Shown here: piece after piece, positions 32,435 to 41,620 of the stretch | How positions within the stretch are numbered: the stretch's first letter is position 1 | How the letters are laid out: the number at the start of each line of letters is the position of its first letter | Assembly (NCBI GenBank): GCA_963377175.1 | Contig: CAUJNA010000177.1 | Location: 168,501-232,500 of the forward strand | Direction: 5' to 3' | DNA length: 64,000 nucleotides | From: Effrenium voratum | Taxonomy: Eukaryota > Sar > Dinophyceae > Suessiales > Symbiodiniaceae | Position numbers and translations under genes: made by a program | The notes under the pieces: generated by a model | The model's input: only the letters and a program-made list of their open reading frames with translations | Database searches by the model: none | What the model was told of the DNA's origin: nothing

Positions 32435-35400
32435 CTCATCTCCATACAAGAGCTCCTGCGCGCTCATGGCCAAATGGCGTTGAGCATCCTTCTGCATCTC
32501 CAAGGCCTGGCTGGCTACGTACTTCGGAAGAAACTCCTTCAGTTCTCCTCCACTGGCAGCTTCCGCAACTGCTCCGTAGTCAGCATCTCCGCATCCTCCT
32601 GCGCCTTTATCGCACGCTCTCGCATTACCTCCTTGATTCTGACGAGCTCTTCCGTCGTGATGTGCTTGAGAATCTCTTGCTCTAGGGTGGGCGTCTCTGG
32701 CTCCTCGAGCACACCCCATGAACCGGCGGCGCTTGAAGGGGACTTCGGTGCCGAGGCTGTCGTCTGATACCCCTTCTCCTTCTTCGCCACCACTCCTTTC
32801 TCCTTGCACTTGACCAGCACGTCCACGTAGCGCTGGTTGGTAGTGTGCTTGTCGATCGCCACCCTGACCATCTCCTCCGTCGGCATGATGCCCTTCATGC
32901 TCGAGAAGTCCGCCTCCAGCATCTCCAGCGCCTTCAGCACGTCCCGTTGATTCTTGACCTCCGTGTGGTCCGACGGAGCTCCCTTCTTCGGCACGTAGAT
33001 CAGGCGCAACGCGCAATGGCTGCAGTGTAGCCACACTCCCCACTTGTTGCTCCGATAGTGCATCGGTTCGTGCTCGCCATAGCATGGCCATTGCTGGCCT
33101 GACGCTCGAGGATCTCTCCCGTCCATCGTCATGGCCCGATGCTTCTCCATCGCCTGCATTTGCTTCCCTTCCTTCTCCTTCGAGATCTGCTTCTCCAGCA
33201 CCTCCAGGTAATCCGGCGACTTTACGGCCATGACTCACTAGCGGCGCTGTCGAGGAAGGGGTTCCCAGGGGCTGCTCAGGTTCCTGTTGCATGGGTCTGA
33301 GCCCAACCGCTGCCGGTCCGGTCCGATTCAGATCCCGTCTTCGTTGCAGCAGTAGGCGAAAAGACTCCGACCTCTCCTGCTCAGACATCAATCCATGCAG
33401 TTCCAGGACTTCAATATCATGATCAAACGTCACCTTGCGTTCCTCGACAAGAATGATATTTGCATGACCATGCGGCACTGAGGTTCCCCCGGTAAGGTAC
33501 TCTACAAGATCCACCATGTAGTGTCCCTTAGAATTCTGCTGAAGGTGATAGTGCTGATGGGGGTCGATCAACGAGAACACACAACTTCCGTCCACCAGAT
33601 CCACAACCATGCCTGTACCGCTGTCCCCCGCAAAGTCCATGCCAACAAGTACAGGTACAAGAAGGGATCTGCCCTCATCGCTATCCTGGTAATTGCTGGG
33701 GTTTGGAAGCACACACACGGAAAAGTTCCTGAGTTTTCCTGATGCTGTGGAGTGAAGATCAACATGATATTCTCCACGTCCCCACTTCCCTGACCCGAAG
33801 CGAAAGTATGGGCGACGGCTCTGGTCAATCTTGATTGTCGCTCCTGGGTCTTTTGCCAGAAGGGCTTGGATCAGCCCTTGGACAGCACCTTCTGGGCCAG
33901 CACTTGCCGTGGCACCGGTGTCCAGCATGCCTTGGCTGGGTTTACGCTCCGCGTTCACCCGTGCAGAATTTGCTTCAGCTGCATGAAGATTTCCATGAGC
34001 ACGAGCTCCGGCTTCCATCTCCAGTCCATAGTAGTCCGCCACATAGGCATTGACCTGACCACTCTTCGGATTTTTGAACTTGCCCTTCCCTTTGCCGAAG
34101 GGGAACGCGTAGGCAGCGTCGTAGACGTTCGCCCAGTTCGCGCCTTTCGACTTATATTTCCCCTTCTGGAAGGCCAAATCCCAATGCCAGTCCGGGTCCA
34201 TGAAGTGCGCGTGCTTGCCCGGGTTCTTGCCTCCAAACGACTTTCCACCATATCCTTTACCCTTTCTCACACCAGGATGCTGCCTGTCTGGGCATTCACG
34301 GGCCATGTGGTTGCCCCCGCAGATGAAACAACCACTGCTTCCTTTTGCTCCCGGCACCACTGGCGTGGCGAACCCACGCTCCCGTCTCATGGCCGCCGTG
34401 GCCTGCTGTGCTTGAGACCATGTTCTCTTGGCTTCCATGGCCATGATCTCGGCGTCCTTCTCCGCCTTGTGCATCTCCTGTAGGCGAGGATCCTCTGCAT
34501 CATCTCCGTGTCCTCCTGCATCTGTCTCCCACGTGTTCGCGTCCTCGTCCTGCCAGCCAACATAGTACTGCCATCCATTGTTCCAACCATCGCCCCATTC
34601 ATCACCCCAATCACCATAGCCCGTGTCGTCCACATACGAGACGAAGGACTCTGCTTCGGCAGCATGAAGATGATGTCCCGGGGCCGACGTAGGAAATCTC
34701 GTCGCCGTCAGCTGCTCATCCCACAGGGTCTGCAACGCATCGCTGATGCTCTCGTAGTCCAGCCTCCCGTTCGTGGTGCTCAGGATGTCTCTCCATTCCT
34801 CCGGGCTCAGAGATGCTGCCACCAGCAACCTCCATCCCCGCAGGACATTGATGATGAAGGAGTCCATCACGTTGAGCTCCTCCTCCTCAACCGCATCTGC
34901 TGTGCCTGCGGCAGCTCCAGCAGCTTCTTGACGTACGGGTTGAGGTGCAGCTTCTGCCTGATCCCGTCCAGCCTGGGGTGATGCTGCTGCAGGTTGGGCT
35001 TGAGCTGAAGCCGCATCTGTGGCTCGATCTTCTTGAAGATCATCTGCATCCGCAGCTTCCTCCTCCTCTTGAGCCACCCTCTGATATCCCCTTGTCCTCC
35101 GACGGCTGGACGCCTCCGACGTCTCGTCCACGCGGCTGCCACCGCGTTGCCTCCATCGATCCCACTGACTGGGAGACCACCAGTCCTGAAGATCTTCATC
35201 ACGATCAGGATCACCAGGGGGAGGTAGCCCAAACGTTCTCTTGCTCGGGTCCACCCCGCTCCGTTCCTGCTTCAACCGGATGAGCGCCTCCTGAAACTCC
35301 TCAAAGCCGAGAGTTTCCCGCACAAGGAAATCCGACACCTTCTCGTTGGAGTACCTCTTGAAGGCAAAGTACTGACTCATGATCGCCGCCGCATTCGGCA

Positions 35401-35656
35401 TACTGCGGCGGACCAGAGGGCTCATTGCAAGCTTCCGGAGGTACTTCGCGACGCCGTCCTCGGTGTCAAACTCCGATTGCGACCAACTCATCGCCAGCAA
35501 CCTTGCGGTTCCCGTCAACTTCGAGATGAGCCTCGTCGCAAGGTACCTCCGCATGTTCTGCTTGTTGCCTCTGACGTACCACGAGATCTCCTTGCAGTAG
35601 CGGCGCCATCCCTTTGGTGCACCGTCCCAGGTAGGGACCGTCTCCTTGCCATCCAT
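32162..35656 (-). CDS. Copia Gag and aspartic protease, running on into the methyltransferase-like domain
   Basis: The open frame extends to 35,872, but the two most upstream start options (35,872 TTG, 35,857 ATG) lie inside the LTR. The ATG at 35,656 precedes a typical copia Gag opening (VPTWDGAPKGWRRY) and is preferred. Numbering from 35,872: Gag alpha-helical region about 73-390; zinc knuckle Cys515-Cys518-His522-Cys527, i.e. CX2CX3HX4C, one residue shorter than the usual CX2CX4HX4C; a Gly/Lys-rich linker; protease with MLDTGA at 649-654 and VLVGMDF at 741-747. From about residue 880 to 1110 the frame loses protein-like character while the frame at 32,539-33,231 gains it. From about 1115 it becomes coherent again (methyltransferase-like). 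It ends TGA at 32,162, overlapping Pol by 79 bp. Confidence 0.85.
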   Translation of the reverse strand: MDGKETVPTWDGAPKGWRRYCKEISWYVRGNKQNMRRYLATRLISKLTGTARLLAMSWSQSEFDTEDGVAKYLRKLAMSPLVRRSMPNAAAIMSQYFAFKRYSNEKVSDFLVRETLGFEEFQEALIRLKQERSGVDPSKRTFGLPPPGDPDRDEDLQDWWSPSQWDRWRQRGGSRVDETSEASSRRRTRGYQRVAQEEEEAADADDLQEDRATDAASAQAQPAAASPQAGRDQAEAAPQPVRQEAAGAAAGTADAVEEEELNVMDSFIINVLRGWRLLVAASLSPEEWRDILSTTNGRLDYESISDALQTLWDEQLTATRFPTSAPGHHLHAAEAESFVSYVDDTGYGDWGDEWGDGWNNGWQYYVGWQDEDANTWETDAGGHGDDAEDPRLQEMHKAEKDAEIMAMEAKRTWSQAQQATAAMRRERGFATPVVPGAKGSSGCFICGGNHMARECPDRQHPGVRKGKGYGGKSFGGKNPGKHAHFMDPDWHWDLAFQKGKYKSKGANWANVYDAAYAFPFGKGKGKFKNPKSGQVNAYVADYYGLEMEAGARAHGNLHAAEANSARVNAERKPSQGMLDTGATASAGPEGAVQGLIQALLAKDPGATIKIDQSRRPYFRFGSGKWGRGEYHVDLHSTASGKLRNFSVCVLPNPSNYQDSDEGRSLLVPVLVGMDFAGDSGTGMVVDLVDGSCVFSLIDPHQHYHLQQNSKGHYMVDLVEYLTGGTSVPHGHANIILVEERKVTFDHDIEVLELHGLMSEQERSESFRLLLQRRRDLNRTGPAAVGLRPMQQEPEQPLGTPSSTAPLVSHGRKVAGLPGGAGEADLEGEGREANAGDGEASGHDDGRERSSSVRPAMAMLWRARTDALSEQQVGSVATLQPLRVAPDLRAEEGSSVGPHGGQESTGRAEGAGDAGGGLLEHEGHHADGGDGQGGDRQAHYQPALRGRAGQVQGERSGGEEGEGVSDDSLGTEVPFKRRRFMGCARGARDAHPRARDSQAHHDGRARQNQGGNARACDKGAGGCGDADYGAVAEAASGGELKEFLPKYVASQALEMQKDAQRHLAMSAQELLYGDEDALWEFFCAPDSWLSHAAEREGLQHMRVNLANDLDLYKPETYEVLANLAVIKKPRRLWLSMPCTKWSTWARLNSEIDRKCCRSSDAGKGR
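32539..33231 (-). CDS. 230-codon internal copia ORF with a putative Cys/His metal site
   Basis: Starts with ATG at 33,231 just after in-frame TAG and TGA codons and lies wholly within the open Gag-PR frame, shifted by one. It is lysine/glutamate-rich and helical in character, unlike the Gly/Arg/Ala-rich product of the overlapping frame, so I take this as the real coding frame here. Cys50, His54, His58, Cys70 and Cys73 could bind zinc. The C-terminus (EQLRKLPVEE) appears to join the Gag-PR frame at KEFLPKY a few bases later. It could be a separately initiated accessory protein or the middle of a polyprotein displaced by two indels. No family is recognised. Confidence 0.6.
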   Translation of the reverse strand: MAVKSPDYLEVLEKQISKEKEGKQMQAMEKHRAMTMDGRDPRASGQQWPCYGEHEPMHYRSNKWGVWLHCSHCALRLIYVPKKGAPSDHTEVKNQRDVLKALEMLEADFSSMKGIMPTEEMVRVAIDKHTTNQRYVDVLVKCKEKGVVAKKEKGYQTTASAPKSPSSAAGSWGVLEEPETPTLEQEILKHITTEELVRIKEVMRERAIKAQEDAEMLTTEQLRKLPVEEN

Positions 35657-35721
35657 GATCTCCCTGATCGGGCCGAAGGGCTCGCGATCGTGTTGATGAG
35701 ATTCACCGCCTGGAGCGTCTC

Positions 35722-35735
35722 CTGCTCCGCTACCA
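35722..35735 (-). other. Primer-binding site of the copia element
   Basis: One base inside the 5' LTR, the minus strand reads TGGTAGCGGAGCAG. It begins with TGG, complementary to a tRNA CCA end, and resembles the TGGTATCAGAGC site used by many copia elements with initiator Met tRNA. The exact tRNA is not determined. Confidence 0.6.
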
Positions 35736-35736
35736 A

Positions 35737-35893
35737 TGCAATCGCCCTGCTCAAAGGCGCACACGTTGTTTTCCAGCTGATGGAAAAGGTTCCATGGGTG
35801 CGAGCCGCGTTTGGCTGAGTAAGAGGGGCCCCTCTGTAAGCCGCAAACCAAATGCATGGATGAGACAGTCAAATGGGCGTGATGTCAATTGCA
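35737..35893 (-). repeat. 5' LTR of the copia element (157 bp)
   Basis: Direct copy of 27,790-27,946 with one mismatch. It carries the palindrome AGAGGGGCCCCTCT at 35,822-35,835 and a TTTTCC/GGAAAA stem-loop near 35,769-35,787. No TATA box is obvious. It must hold the promoter, since the transcript of an LTR element starts here. Confidence 0.95.
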
Positions 35894-35898
35894 GTTTT
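35894..35898. repeat. Target-site duplication GTTTT, right copy
   Basis: Directly follows the ATTGCA end of the right LTR and matches 27,785-27,789. Confidence 0.85.
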
Positions 35899-36181
35899 CA
35901 AAGGAAAACAACAACCCATGTTGGACCTTTCCCCCCCCAAAACAAGACAAACCCTTGGTGGTTTTGGGTCGCAAAATCCAAAAAGGAAAACCCCATGCTG
36001 CTAAGCCACACCCCACAAAACCCTTTCGGGCAAGGTGCGTCGGCGATCTTCGCCCGCAGCTCCATTGCCTCCACCTTGACCTCGGCAAACTCTCTTTCAT
36101 ACTCCCATCGAGTGGCTGGCCAAACAAAGTCCAGGAACTGTTTTAGATTCACCAAATCTAATTTGGTACCACCAAATTGGT

Positions 36182-36260
36182 CCATTTACCACCAAAATGG
36201 TCCAACCCCAAAAAGTGACCGACGTCCCTTTAACGGAACTTAGGAAGCGAGCACCCTTCC
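36182..36260. repeat. Dispersed repeat, family B, copy 1
   Basis: CCATTTACCACCAAAATGGT, then CCAACCCCAAAAAGTGACC and GGAACTTAGGAAGCGAG. Related copies: 40,875-40,943, 48,348-48,408, and a partial one at 53,236-53,280. Confidence 0.7.
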
Positions 36261-38201
36261 TGGGGTATCCCGACTTTAGAGGTGTTCGCATTCTCGGTGA
36301 AAATCATATCTCCGCCCCCCCCCCCCCTCCGACTTCCCCTCGTTTCCTGGAAAATAAGGCCTGAATGAAGTGCAATTTGGCCTTGCAATGCAAAATCCCT
36401 CCTCGTCTTGACGGGAAGAGGGCGGTGACATGAAAAGGCCCTCCTTCCCTACGTCTATTTTTGTAGTCTGCCCCAAGGAATCATGAGTCGAATTCCGCGA
36501 GTCGAAATGCACCCTTCCCCAATTCCATTTGTAAGGGCGTGGCGATTCAGGGACCCTACAACCGCTCCAACGACCACAACCCCACCATTGAGGCCTTACG
36601 GGCGTATCAAGCATCGCACTTTTAAGGAACTCTACAAGCGGCTTTTGGCATGATTCGGCAACTTCTGACTACAAGAAAACACTAGGTATTTGTAGCGTCC
36701 CTGCATGGATTGCTCTCTTGCAGGAATGACTCATACTAGAACATCTGGGTCCAACAACTGGTGACCAAGGAAAGAGGTTTGGATTGCTCGGGGCGTTGCG
36801 GGGGTGTGGACGTCGGACCGCAGACCGCTTTCAGCCGCTGCGAAAACGCAGGGAGGCCATCGCAGAAAGGGATTGACATCATCTTCCCCTCAAAAAAAGT
36901 GGTGCGGAGTCGGCCAATCGATTCTTGCACATGGAGTAAGGGACCAATCCCATCCCATTATGTCGAAAGCCTGCGGGGTGTCACATGTTTGTTTTTGTTT
37001 CTACCATGGGGGTACCATGGGGGTAGCATCATTCCCGAAAGATTCGAACCAAAAATGCGGGAGATCTCGGGTGAAGGAAGCTCCTGGGTCGCCCCAGCTC
37101 GGTGCTTCAGGAACTTGATGCTGATGGAATTCCTCGGAGGTGTGGCATACTGTTCGGAGAGGAAGGGAGGAAACATGAATCATCCAATTTCAGTGTTGAG
37201 CCATACCCAAAGGAATGTACCCCAGCCAATCCGTGCAAGCGGCTAAAAACAATGTGGCCAAATATCCCTCCCCCCCCCGGCCCCCCCCAACAGCCCAGGA
37301 AGGGCTTCTTAAAGCGAAACATGGAACTGTGTGGGTGTGTCTTTTTGCAAGGGGTCCCCTGCTTTGTGAAACAAAAGGAAAACCACCACTTGGGGGTGCC
37401 CCTAAAAAACACCCATGTATGCATGGGTTTGCTTGTTTGAGTTGGCAGCAAACCCGAGGGCAATATCGCCCGGCAAAATGAGTGTTGAGAGACAAACAAG
37501 TGGGCGAACTGACATGTCTCCCCGTTGCCTTGTAGGGTTGCCATGCAGGATTCCAGGACACATCCACTGAAAAGAGAGACCCTCAAAGGAGCCATCCGTG
37601 AGATTGAGCAAACCAGGGCGGGATATCTTAAGATTTCGTGCGTGGCCGGGTCACAGTTCTAGCAAACGGTTTGCATGCGCCTTTTGTGGAATTCACCTGC
37701 TCTTTCCCCCCGCTGGTCCTTTTTTAGTGATCTTTCAGCACTTTTAATATCCTGGGTTGGATCCACAACAGCCACATCCAAACCGTTTTCTAGACGGCTC
37801 CTTGAAAGAAACCCACACGGGGAAGGCCTAATTTCTCAATAGGGCTGCCAGCCATCCGGTTGGCCAAAAAGAGTGAAAACACATGTGAGCAGCTTCCGAG
37901 AAAAGTGTGGACACCTTGGGGTCTACCAGCTCTGTTTCAAGACTTGCAGTCTATCTCAAAGAAAGAGAATCAGGTTGGGCCCGTCTTCGCGTCCTCGGAA
38001 AACCATCGGACCTCCCATTTTGAGGCACCCAGTCGGACTGTCCAAAAGTGAGGACCCCTTCCATATAGATGTTCAAAACGAAACTCACCAGACGCTCAGA
38101 GACGCTGGGGCACCCGGACGGGTGCGCGCCGTAGGAATTCTCCAGCGAGCGCTCGGAGAAGCCACACTCACCCAGGACCTCCCGATTCACGCGAAAGGCT
38201 C

Positions 38202-38375
38202 ATGTCCATAGGTGTCCTTTTAGGGCAAATAGATGGAGCACTCATTTGGATTTTCATGTGATGGACCAGGTATAGGTGGTACAGGCCCTGGTAGATGAGT
38301 AAACCACCAGGCAAACCAGGAATCGCCATCTGTTTGTCTACCAAAACAAACAAAAAAAGACACCTATGCTCATGC
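38202..38375. repeat. Dispersed foldback repeat, family D, copy 2
   Basis: Left end CATGTCCATAGGTGTCCTTT, right end AAAGACACCTATGCTCATG: inverted termini about 17-19 bp long around a 130-bp centre. Confidence 0.65.
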
Positions 38376-39004
38376 CAAAGACTGAATGTATGCGTCACAG
38401 CATGGGCGTGTCCTTTTTTTTGGAGCTGGTTCCCATTTGTGGCTGTTCAAGGGGTCGTCCAGGGAATCGCTGTCACTTGAGGGAAACTGCTGCATGAACT
38501 TCAATTGGAGACCAAAGGTTGGGCTGGCCTCATTTACCCGCGGCTTGATTTCTCCATCTTTTGAGGGAGATGTCCATACGACGGAAACCCATCCTTGGCA
38601 GTGTCCCAGTGCCTCTGGAGATCCCCCATTGCCTCACCTCTTGACCCACCGCACACAGCCGAAGAGATTATCCAAACATGACGAGCCGTACAAAAGACAA
38701 GAGTGATGGACGAATAGGCCGTTAGAAGTATCTGTGTTTCTAGACTTTTACATGTCCTCATCTGATGAGAAATGAGAAAGAGAAATGAAGACACCCCATG
38801 CATAATAAACTCGCCTACGGGACACGAGAGACTACAAACAACCCGGCCGCCCAAAACAACAAAGCAAGACACTATATACATCAAAATACAACAAAGACAC
38901 ATCAAAATACAACAAAGACAACCGCCAACCGCCAACAACCACAAAAGCAAAAGCAGCAAGCCTTCGAAACAAACCAGGATGACTTCCAGAATGAAAGAGG
39001 TGAT

Positions 39005-39214
<210 letters not shown>

Positions 39215-39394
39215 AGCTCAAGCTCGGAACTGGGACACAAAAAAACAAACAAACAAACAACTGGTGCTTCAAGAACAGCGCCGTTCTCCAAATCTGGAAT
39301 TTTCATGGGTGGTGTCCTCTGGTCCTGCAAGTCAACCCCGAAAGGGCAACAACTCCACACACGCTGGATGGATGGCTTGGATGGAAGAGAGGCA

Positions 39395-39510
39395 GGGATC
39401 CTTACATTATACACCTGAACATTGCCTTGCAAGTGGTGGTGTCCCTTTCTTTTGGTGGAAAAGGCAACATGTTTCAAATGGTTGCAAGATGTATCTTTTA
39501 AGGAGCCCTG
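39395..39510. repeat. Dispersed repeat, family C, copy 1
   Basis: From AGGGATCCTTACATTATACA to ATCTTTTAAGGAGCCCTG. It matches 40,951-41,065 with scattered substitutions and small gaps, same orientation, about 1.55 kb apart. Confidence 0.85.
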
Positions 39511-40608
39511 AGAGGGTTTGAGCGGAAGCATTGCCGCCGAAGCCCGGATGCCTGGGCTGGCTCAGGTGTCACCCAAGCGCCACAGCGCCCGTGCACAGGT
39601 TGGTTGGCCACCAACGTGGGGCGTTTTCATTTCAAGAAACCGGCCCCGACTGGGGCTTCTGAGCTCCAAGCATTTCTATATGCGCCTGGCTCCCTATGCT
39701 TCCTCTGAAAACATCTCTCAATTGGCAACCAAAAGGCGGATATTTGAAACAACCAAGGGTGGCAATATAAGGAACCCTCACTCACCTACCAGCCCGCCGA
39801 CTCACCTCGCAAAGCCGAGAGCGGCCTCCTGGTGGCTAGAGGAGGGCACTCCTCCAGTGGAACTCAGGCTGAGCCGCACCAGGTCGTTCTCCCTTAGCGA
39901 GGCGCTTCTCCCATGGTCTGGTTCCATTTTTTGGGGCCCGGTTCCACTTGTTGGTCTATAAAGGGAAACCAACAGGAACCCGGAAGCCCATTTTGCGGGC
40001 TCAAAGACAAGACACACCCATGTGTTCTCTGGAGGTCGACAGAGTCATCTTGGGGACCCTGACTTGCAGTCCAAGCGAGAACACCAAAAGCTCAGAAGGT
40101 CTATTCGCTTTGGACCGGTGAGAGTGAGTCCCTATCCCGAAAGGGTGAAACGCTACAAAGGGGTATAGCTTCCCAGTACACCAGGGTGAAAGTAGATTTC
40201 ACAATTCCCGCGAGCGTGGAAAACGGGATGACGGGTGACCAACCTCCACTTTGGCACTAAGGGTTGCCTCGTGGATCACTAGTTCACAGGGGCCCATGCT
40301 CTGACAAAACACAGCGTAGGTTGCCTTTTCACCTGAGGAAATACGCTGCTCTCCGGGGGCCGTGGAAACAGCACTTCTTTAATCATTGCTTTGACAGGGA
40401 ACCCAGATCAAAACATGACAACAAAACCACACCACCTCTCCGGTTCTGAGTTTCAGTCAGGGTTGGCATTTGGAGCGAGCCCCCTGTGAGGAAATACAAG
40501 GACTGCCTCCAGGAAGGGTTCTGCCCAGCTTAAAATCAGCCCAGCCTTGGGCTCAGAAACCGAGCCGAGGCGAGCTGTAGAAGTGGGTTGGTTCTGAGAA
40601 TGGCATTC

Positions 40609-40743
40609 AGTTTGTTCCCATAGGCGGCCTCTTGGAAAAATCGATGGGTTCCCCTGGTAAATGGTTTGCAAAAAACCCAGCTAAACCAGCGGAACCCATC
40701 TATTTCTAACCAGGCTCGCCTAAAAAGAACACCCATGTTTGAA
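40609..40743. repeat. Dispersed foldback repeat, family D, copy 3
   Basis: Contains CCCATAGGCGGCC, GGTAAATGGTTTGCAAAAAA, CCCATCTATTTCTAACCAGG and CGCCTAAAAAGAACACCCATG, in the order seen in copy 1 and with inverted ends. Confidence 0.65.
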
Positions 40744-40874
40744 GCTCTGAAGGCCAGGGAGCGCAAGTGACTGAGGGCAGCCGCATAGCTCAGATACATC
40801 CAAATCCACCTGCTCTGCAAGGGAGTCCTCTACTCACTAACCCGAGTGGATTGGCCAAAACCAGTCCGAGCCTT

Positions 40875-41065
40875 TCATTTACCACCAAAATGGTCCAACC
40901 CCAAAAAGTGACCAAAGTCACTTCACGGAACTCAGGAAGTGAGTCTAAACAGGAATCCTTACATTATACACCTGAACATTGCCTTGTAGATGGTGGTGTC
41001 CATTTATTTTGGTGGAAAAAGCCATGTTTCAAATGGTTGCAAAATGTATCTTTTAAGGAGCCCTG
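40875..41065. repeat. Composite of repeat families B and C
   Basis: A family B copy (40,875-40,943) is joined within a few bases to a family C copy (40,951-41,065). This suggests that B and C are parts of one larger element or that one inserted next to the other. Confidence 0.75.
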
Positions 41066-41434
41066 CTAACCCGCTGGTAAACGAGCCACGCACCTGGCAC
41101 CTGGCACCGTTTTCCCCTGGGACCACGGCTGGAGCTTGGACTGGTCCACTCGGCCCAGCTCGGCGATCCTGACGCCCAAAAGAAACCCTCCCCGGCGCGG
41201 ATCTGGGTATGGGTCAAAATCCAAAATTCCGTACCCCCGGTGAACATCCGATTCAATCCCCACTTTAAAAAGAAAACATGGGTGAATTCACCTACCCCAA
41301 AATGGGTATGGGTCAAAATTAAATCGAGAGGATATGGACTACAGGTTTTGGTTGTTTCCATTTACCAGCGTGCCATTTTGGGTACCTATTTTTGACCCAC
41401 AACCATATCATGTGCTTGGCTTTCGAAGCTCTGC

Positions 41435-41620
41435 CCACGCCCTGTGGATGGACAAAGGAAAGAAGCAAGGATGATCCATGTGGATGGACAAAGTAAAAAG
41501 AAGCTGGGATGGATGGATGAACCGGTATGTCTGGGATAAACCACCTACCAACTGATGGACAAAGAAAAGCATCTAGGATGAACCTGCATGTCTGGGATAA
41601 ACCACCCACCAACTGGTGCA
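41435..41620. repeat. Degenerate tandem repeat, about 61 bp unit
   Basis: ATGTCTGGGATAAACCACC followed by (T/C)ACCAACTG occurs at about 41,527 and 41,588. GGATGGACAAAG(G/T)AAA-type motifs recur upstream, near 41,451, 41,481 and 41,555. Confidence 0.7.

Larger units (their letters stand above)
27790..35893 (-). mobile_element. Complete Ty1/copia LTR retrotransposon, 8.1 kb, recent insertion
   Basis: Two 157-bp direct LTRs differing at one site, TG...CA ends and a 5-bp target-site duplication delimit the element exactly. A tRNA-type primer-binding site follows the 5' LTR on the minus strand. The domain order Gag, zinc knuckle, aspartic protease, methyltransferase-like region, integrase, reverse transcriptase, RNase H places integrase before RT, which defines Ty1/copia. 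The near-identical LTRs indicate recent insertion. The coding is nevertheless spread over three minus frames (Gag-PR, a 230-codon frame, and IN-RT-RH), so autonomy depends on frameshifting or is lost. Confidence 0.95.
35899..38998. other. Gene-free stretch with foldback repeats
   Basis: No credible gene. It has a family B repeat (36,182-36,260), a foldback around 37,340-37,425 (GTGTGTCTTTTTGCAAGGGG versus CCCCTAAAAAACACCC) and a family D copy (38,202-38,375). A 14-base C-run lies near 36,315. Confidence 0.5.
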
